64,000 nt of DNA from JAUYQR01 sp031415015 (GTDB lineage Bacteria > Pseudomonadota > Alphaproteobacteria > Rhodobacterales > Rhodobacteraceae), in assembly GCA_031415015.1 (NCBI GenBank), contig JANOQT010000044.1, forward strand, positions 62,001 to 126,000. The letters run 5' to 3'. A program made the position numbers and the translations under genes. This document shows, piece by piece, positions 61,196-64,000 of this stretch. The notes under the pieces are model-generated. The model was not told the DNA's origin, made no database searches, and worked only from the letters and a program-made list of their open reading frames with translations. Each line of letters starts with the position of its first letter. The stretch's first letter is position 1.

Positions 61196-61337
61196 CTCCG
61201 GCGAATCTGAAGCTATCTTGATGCTTTTCAAGCATTTTCTCCAGCGTGGCGACCAACTTAAACTCAAGGATGGCATTAGGGTTATCTTCCGATTGGCGGC
61301 CTTGGACTGTATCCGCACCGCTTGACTTAATAAGCAT
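61179..61337 (-). CDS. Small protein (52 residues) with an excellent ribosome site in the T3SS locus
   Basis: ATG at 61337 is preceded by AGGAGGA at eight bases, the best Shine-Dalgarno in this part of the window. The frame begins MLIKSSGADTVQGRQSEDNP and continues as an amphipathic helix with LEFKLVATLEKMLEKHQDSF. No membrane segment or signal peptide. Small helical proteins at this kind of place in T3SS clusters are needle subunits or needle chaperones, but no family is recognised. It may be one gene with the following 32-residue frame if a single base has been lost or gained. Confidence 0.55.
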   Translation of the reverse strand: MLIKSSGADTVQGRQSEDNPNAILEFKLVATLEKMLEKHQDSFRFAGDEPAN

Positions 61338-61625
61338 TCTGTCTTTTCCTCCTGAAAACTAACGAGTTTCCTTAAGCGCTGTCTAGCGCTGATTCAACAA
61401 AGTGATGTCCGGATCCGGCATAGTGGTTGGAGCGGCCAGGATTACCGTCCTGCATTGCCAGAACATGATCGGCAACTTTTAGACACTCCGGCAAACCTCA
61501 GCCACGAAACCGATTATATCACAGTTTAAACGCACTGGCCTGGCTACTCCCATCGGGACGCCACACTGGAGACCTTGTGCAACTGTAAAGATCTGATGCC
61601 CGCTCCGCATTTGTCAGTAACTCTT
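61338..61625. other. 288-base region between sctC1 and the 52-residue gene with only doubtful frames
   Basis: On the minus strand a 38-codon frame starting at TTG (LPECLKVADHVLAMQDGNPG and onward, ending ESALDSA) looks protein-like but has no ribosome site and starts right after a TGA. A second frame of 43 codons begins MRSGHQIFTVAQGL. Neither is convincing; a decayed or frame-shifted small gene is possible. Confidence 0.3.
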
Positions 61626-62270
61626 CTAAGGCAAGTATATTTTTTCTGCATCGTTGCCGCGACGTATTGTAACGACCCGAGTTGCGGGCTTCTCAGTAGC
61701 CTGAGTAGGCTCTGGCGGGATTCCTTCAATCATCACCTCAGCCAACGCAAGAAGTTTGGGCGGACCCGAGAGGGAAAGTGCCATGTTGGCGGAGGCCGGA
61801 GTTATTTTAAGCTTTCCAAGGGGCAGGCCGCTTTCAAGCAGAACCGTCATGACCTTCTCAACCTTTGGACCTTCCAACCGCACGATCCGTGTCAGCGCTT
61901 CAGACCGATTCGATATGTAAAGCACTTCGTTGTATGCAAACCAGTCCAGTCCCAACTTTGCAGCGACTGCATCAAGTACTTCGTCCCTGTTTCCACTTAG
62001 CCGCATCCCAGTGATTGAACCGAAAACTTTGTCTGACACGACAGATCGCATCCCAAGATCGCGCGCTATCACCTCGAACAGCGCTCCAGACTCTTGATCT
62101 ACCACCCGGTAATCGAATATTTCCTGTGGCGGCGCCAGGGTTTCCGCGCTGAGCAGCAGTGGCTCTGATATGGATCGCCCGCCTGGGTCCTCGTCGGCAA
62201 CTGCCAAGGAAGCGAGCGACACGCCAACGCAAGCTGTGACGATTCTACCGTAGGCTCGGGCTCCATACAT
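61626..62270 (-). CDS. sctC1: N-domain-only secretin component SctC1 (RhcC1-like)
   Basis: A 214-residue exported protein. ATG at 62270 follows GGAGAAG and gives a signal peptide (MYGARAYGRIVTACVGVSL, cleavage near AVADE). Two small periplasmic domains follow, matching secretin N0 (FDYRVVDQESGALFEVIARD, LDWFAYNEVLYISNRSEA) and the next ring domain (LEGPKVEKVMTVLLESGL, LSLSGPPKLLALAEVMIE). The frame then stops; the 300-residue or larger pore domain of an ordinary SctC is missing. In rhizobial T3SS the secretin is encoded as separate rhcC1 and rhcC2, and this matches rhcC1. The pore gene is not in the window. Confidence 0.78.
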   Translation of the reverse strand: MYGARAYGRIVTACVGVSLASLAVADEDPGGRSISEPLLLSAETLAPPQEIFDYRVVDQESGALFEVIARDLGMRSVVSDKVFGSITGMRLSGNRDEVLDAVAAKLGLDWFAYNEVLYISNRSEALTRIVRLEGPKVEKVMTVLLESGLPLGKLKITPASANMALSLSGPPKLLALAEVMIEGIPPEPTQATEKPATRVVTIRRGNDAEKIYLP

Positions 62271-62450
62271 AGTCTTCTCCAGAGTTGCTGCAATCACGTT
62301 TAGCGCTTTAGTGTCCGCAACGGCGAGTCCGGCACCTACTGAGTTTACTAGGTAGATACGCAAGACTTTGAGTGGTCAAACTGCATTGCAACGAACGACT
62401 GGTAAATGGATCAAATGAACAACACAATCAAAAGAAAGGACGTAGTTGTC
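62271..62450. promoter_or_regulatory. Divergent control region between sctC1 and the sctI/sctD side
   Basis: An imperfect 20-base dyad, ACCTACTGAG/TTTACTAGGT (62334-62353), lies near the middle of the 180-base gap, and AGTGGT (62371-62376) repeats half of the palindrome at 58456. Both T3SS directions are probably controlled here. No sharp -35/-10 pair was recognised. Confidence 0.35.
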
Positions 62451-62606
62451 ATGGCCATAGACGCAGTAAAGTCCGCAGGTATTGAAGGCGTCACTCCGCC
62501 TCTCACGCCTCAGCAAAAAGAGGACTATTTAAAAAACTACGCGATGCAAAGCATGATGTTCCAAGAATCGCTTGAATTGTCAGACGACGAAGAGGACGAG
62601 GAATGA
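62451..62606 (+). CDS. Small acidic-tailed protein (51 residues) upstream of the rod-like gene
   Basis: ATG at 62451 has AAAGGA about ten bases upstream and gives MAIDAVKSAGIEGVTPPLTP, then an amphipathic Met-rich helix and a tail of Asp/Glu (SDDEEDEE). An ATG 15 codons earlier has no ribosome site. The stop overlaps the next ATG by four bases, so the pair is coupled. It may be a chaperone, regulator or minor filament component of the T3SS; no family is recognised. Confidence 0.6.
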   Translation: MAIDAVKSAGIEGVTPPLTPQQKEDYLKNYAMQSMMFQESLELSDDEEDEE

Positions 62607-63001
62607 GCATATGCAGTTCTGTAGCAAGCATTGGATGCGATGTTGAAAAGGTCTCGCTGTCGGATGTGACAGCGACAGCGGGAATGGCAAATCCGCGTCT
62701 AGGCGGTATCATGCAGGCAACGCTGGAAGGGCTGATTTTGCCGACCGGATTTCAAGGAAAGATTGCGTCGGCCAACGGTCCGTCAGGTGGGGTCTCATCA
62801 AACGAAGTGAAAAAAGAGAAAGAGGCATTCACCTCTGGTGGGTCCGATCCATCAGAGGTGAACGAAGGCGAGATCAGTGAGCAGACGAGAAGGCTTGCTG
62901 CAGAATTCAATACTTTCTATGCGGAATCGACTGCTTACACCATCGCCTGGAGGATGGCGCAGCGCGTTCAGCAAGACATCTCGCACATCATCAAAGGGTA
63001 A
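62603..63001 (+). CDS. Putative T3SS inner-rod protein (SctI-like)
   Basis: A 132-residue protein with a Gly/Ser-rich, disordered-looking middle (GFQGKIASANGPSGGVSSNE) and a C-terminal amphipathic helix pair (EQTRRLAAEFNTFYAEST, AQRVQQDISHIIKG). Rod and needle subunits end in such helices that pack into the filament. Position directly before sctD supports a structural role. There is no signal peptide, as expected of a T3SS-exported subunit. Sequence similarity to known SctI is weak, so a different early substrate is possible. Confidence 0.5.
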   Translation: MSICSSVASIGCDVEKVSLSDVTATAGMANPRLGGIMQATLEGLILPTGFQGKIASANGPSGGVSSNEVKKEKEAFTSGGSDPSEVNEGEISEQTRRLAAEFNTFYAESTAYTIAWRMAQRVQQDISHIIKG

Positions 63002-63007
63002 GTTCCG

Positions 63008-63964
63008 ATGCTGGCCGATGCCTCCACACATCTCGACTGGCTGAAAGGCGTATTCCGCCGCAAGGCAGCGATTCTCACCGAGGCGGGCGGCCGCGTAGCG
63101 ACGACGGTCAGCGTCGAGGCCGGCCTGATGAAGGGTGTCTGCGAGTCGTATTCCACCGACAAGCTTTCTATTGGGTCGGCCATCGGGTGCGATATCGTCT
63201 TGATGGATGACGGCGTGTTGCCGCACCACCTTACCCTGCATCTGCGCCGCTCTGCCTTTGGCGTCTTGGTCGATGCCAGCGCCGAGGGTGCGGTAAAAAT
63301 TGGCGCGCTGTCTCTCGAAGCTGGGAAATCGTCCGGTGTTCAGCGCTTGCCGCAGGTGATCACGGTTGGTGATGCCCGGCTCACGTTGGCCCATCCGGTG
63401 GAAGCCGCGCCGCGCCACACCAGGCTGCAGGGCACAATCGGTATTCTCGGCATCGTCAGCTTTGTTCTTGCTCTTGCTCTTGCTGCTCCGCTGGTTCAGA
63501 TGCTGACCACTCCCGAACGTTTGCCGATCCAAATGGTGCAGAAAACCGAGGCACCAGAGGTTCAGCTGGCCGCCAACCTAAGCTTTCGCAGTGCCGTAGA
63601 AGCCGAGCTAGCCCGGCTTGAGTTGCAAGACAGCGTGATTGTCGCCGCTTCAGGGGCCAATCTGATCTCGATCTCAGGTCAGGTTCCGGCGTCAAAATGG
63701 CAGTCATGGCGCAGTTTTACGCAATGGTATGATCAACAAGCGGGCGCTCCCGTCCTGAAGCAGGACGTTGCCCGTGCGACCGATGCCGTGAGGCTGAAGC
63801 CCGTGGCCATGATCCGTCTTTCTGAGCCGGCGGAGATTATCTTTGTCGATGGCGAAACCCGTAAGGTCGGGGAATCCGTCGATGACAACTGGGTGATCAC
63901 TTCGATCACGTCTGATGGCTTGATCCTCACCCGGGGTGAAGATACGACCGAAATCACGTTCTGA
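63008..63964 (+). CDS. sctD: T3SS outer inner-membrane ring protein SctD
   Basis: A 318-residue bitopic protein of the SctD (YscD/PrgH) type. The cytoplasmic N-terminus (about 25-130) is FHA-like: LSIGSAIGCDIVLMDDGVLPHH and LTLHLRRSAFGVLVD. One membrane segment follows (about 142-166), then a periplasmic part of 150 residues containing ring-building elements (VIVAASGANLISISGQVPA) and a short C-terminal beta domain (RLSEPAEIIFVDGETRKVGE). It is shorter than YscD (about 420), lacking one periplasmic domain. It lies six bases after the rod-like gene; AAGGGTAA precedes the ATG. Confidence 0.82.
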   Translation: MLADASTHLDWLKGVFRRKAAILTEAGGRVATTVSVEAGLMKGVCESYSTDKLSIGSAIGCDIVLMDDGVLPHHLTLHLRRSAFGVLVDASAEGAVKIGALSLEAGKSSGVQRLPQVITVGDARLTLAHPVEAAPRHTRLQGTIGILGIVSFVLALALAAPLVQMLTTPERLPIQMVQKTEAPEVQLAANLSFRSAVEAELARLELQDSVIVAASGANLISISGQVPASKWQSWRSFTQWYDQQAGAPVLKQDVARATDAVRLKPVAMIRLSEPAEIIFVDGETRKVGESVDDNWVITSITSDGLILTRGEDTTEITF

Positions 63965-63977
63965 ACGGGGCTGCGCA

Positions 63978-64000
63978 ATGGAAAAGACTGAACCCAGGGA
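63978..64000 (+). CDS. Start of a further gene, cut by the window edge
   Basis: ATG at 63978, 14 bases after sctD and preceded by GGGG, begins MEKTEPR and continues out of the window. Its co-direction and tight spacing suggest another T3SS gene; nothing more can be said. Confidence 0.35.

Noticed and set aside
61544..61729. 61-codon minus-strand frame overlapping the sctC1 end
   Set aside because: Out of frame with sctC1, no ribosome site, and its first half is a shadow of the sctC1 coding sequence.
1..64000. CRISPR arrays, insertion sequences, attachment sites or integrase near the T3SS
   Set aside because: No regularly spaced direct repeats, transposase or integrase frames, or tRNA-based att sites were found; horizontal transfer of the T3SS rests only on its nature and codon-use impression.

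Overview
The window is GC-rich (visibly about 60-65%) and carries alphaproteobacterial gene orders of the kind found in Rhodobacteraceae/Rhodobacterales: rimP-nusA-ylxR-infB; mutT-argJ-parvulin isomerase next to secA; dnaKJ; and rnd-kdsD-lptC-lptA-lptB-hpf-ptsN. The family-level assignment is inferred from gene order and protein character. No search was run. No rRNA, tRNA, insertion sequence or CRISPR array was seen.

Layout. 1-7.1 kb: end of a uronate-dehydrogenase-like gene, an FAD oxidoreductase, then the translation/transcription operon rimP-nusA-ylxR-infB behind a structured leader. 7.1-10 kb (minus): a 46-residue protein, mutT, argJ and a periplasmic PPIase. 10-16 kb: secA, an exported protein of unknown function, a phosphate-binding-protein/OmpA fusion, and radC (minus). 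16-19.6 kb (minus): dnaJ and dnaK. 19.7-28.7 kb: a surface-polysaccharide block (ABC-2 permease, cysQ, kdsB, galU, two related GT2-type glycosyltransferases, a GT14-type transferase, a two-part sulfotransferase). 28.7-33.4 kb (minus): LPS transport/Kdo genes with hpf and ptsN. 33.5-40.1 kb: two divergent gluconate/idonate operons sharing a LacI-type operator. 40.4-46.8 kb: a small secreted protein, an AraC regulator, and a second LacI regulator divergent from a sugar ABC transporter whose operator matches the first one over 14 bases.

47-64 kb holds the most unusual content: a non-flagellar type III secretion system (T3SS). The tightly overlapping plus-strand genes sctJ-K-L-N-O-Q-R-S-T-U are followed on the minus strand by an orphan NarL/LuxR-type response regulator, sctV, several very small genes and an N-domain-only secretin (sctC1). 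Divergent from sctC1 are a 51-residue protein, an inner-rod-like protein and sctD; the cluster runs off the window end. Directly upstream of sctJ lies a 911-residue protein with an internal repeat, an EF-hand loop and C-terminal hydrophobic segments, a candidate secreted substrate or translocator.

The T3SS shows several oddities. SctU lacks the NPTH self-cleavage motif and no ruler gene (sctP) is visible. The start of sctS is preceded by ten Gs. The secretin is split. sctQ has a credible internal start. A 42-residue gene with a strong ribosome site is followed by a strong terminator before sctV. Together these suggest a divergent, possibly little-described T3SS lineage in this group.
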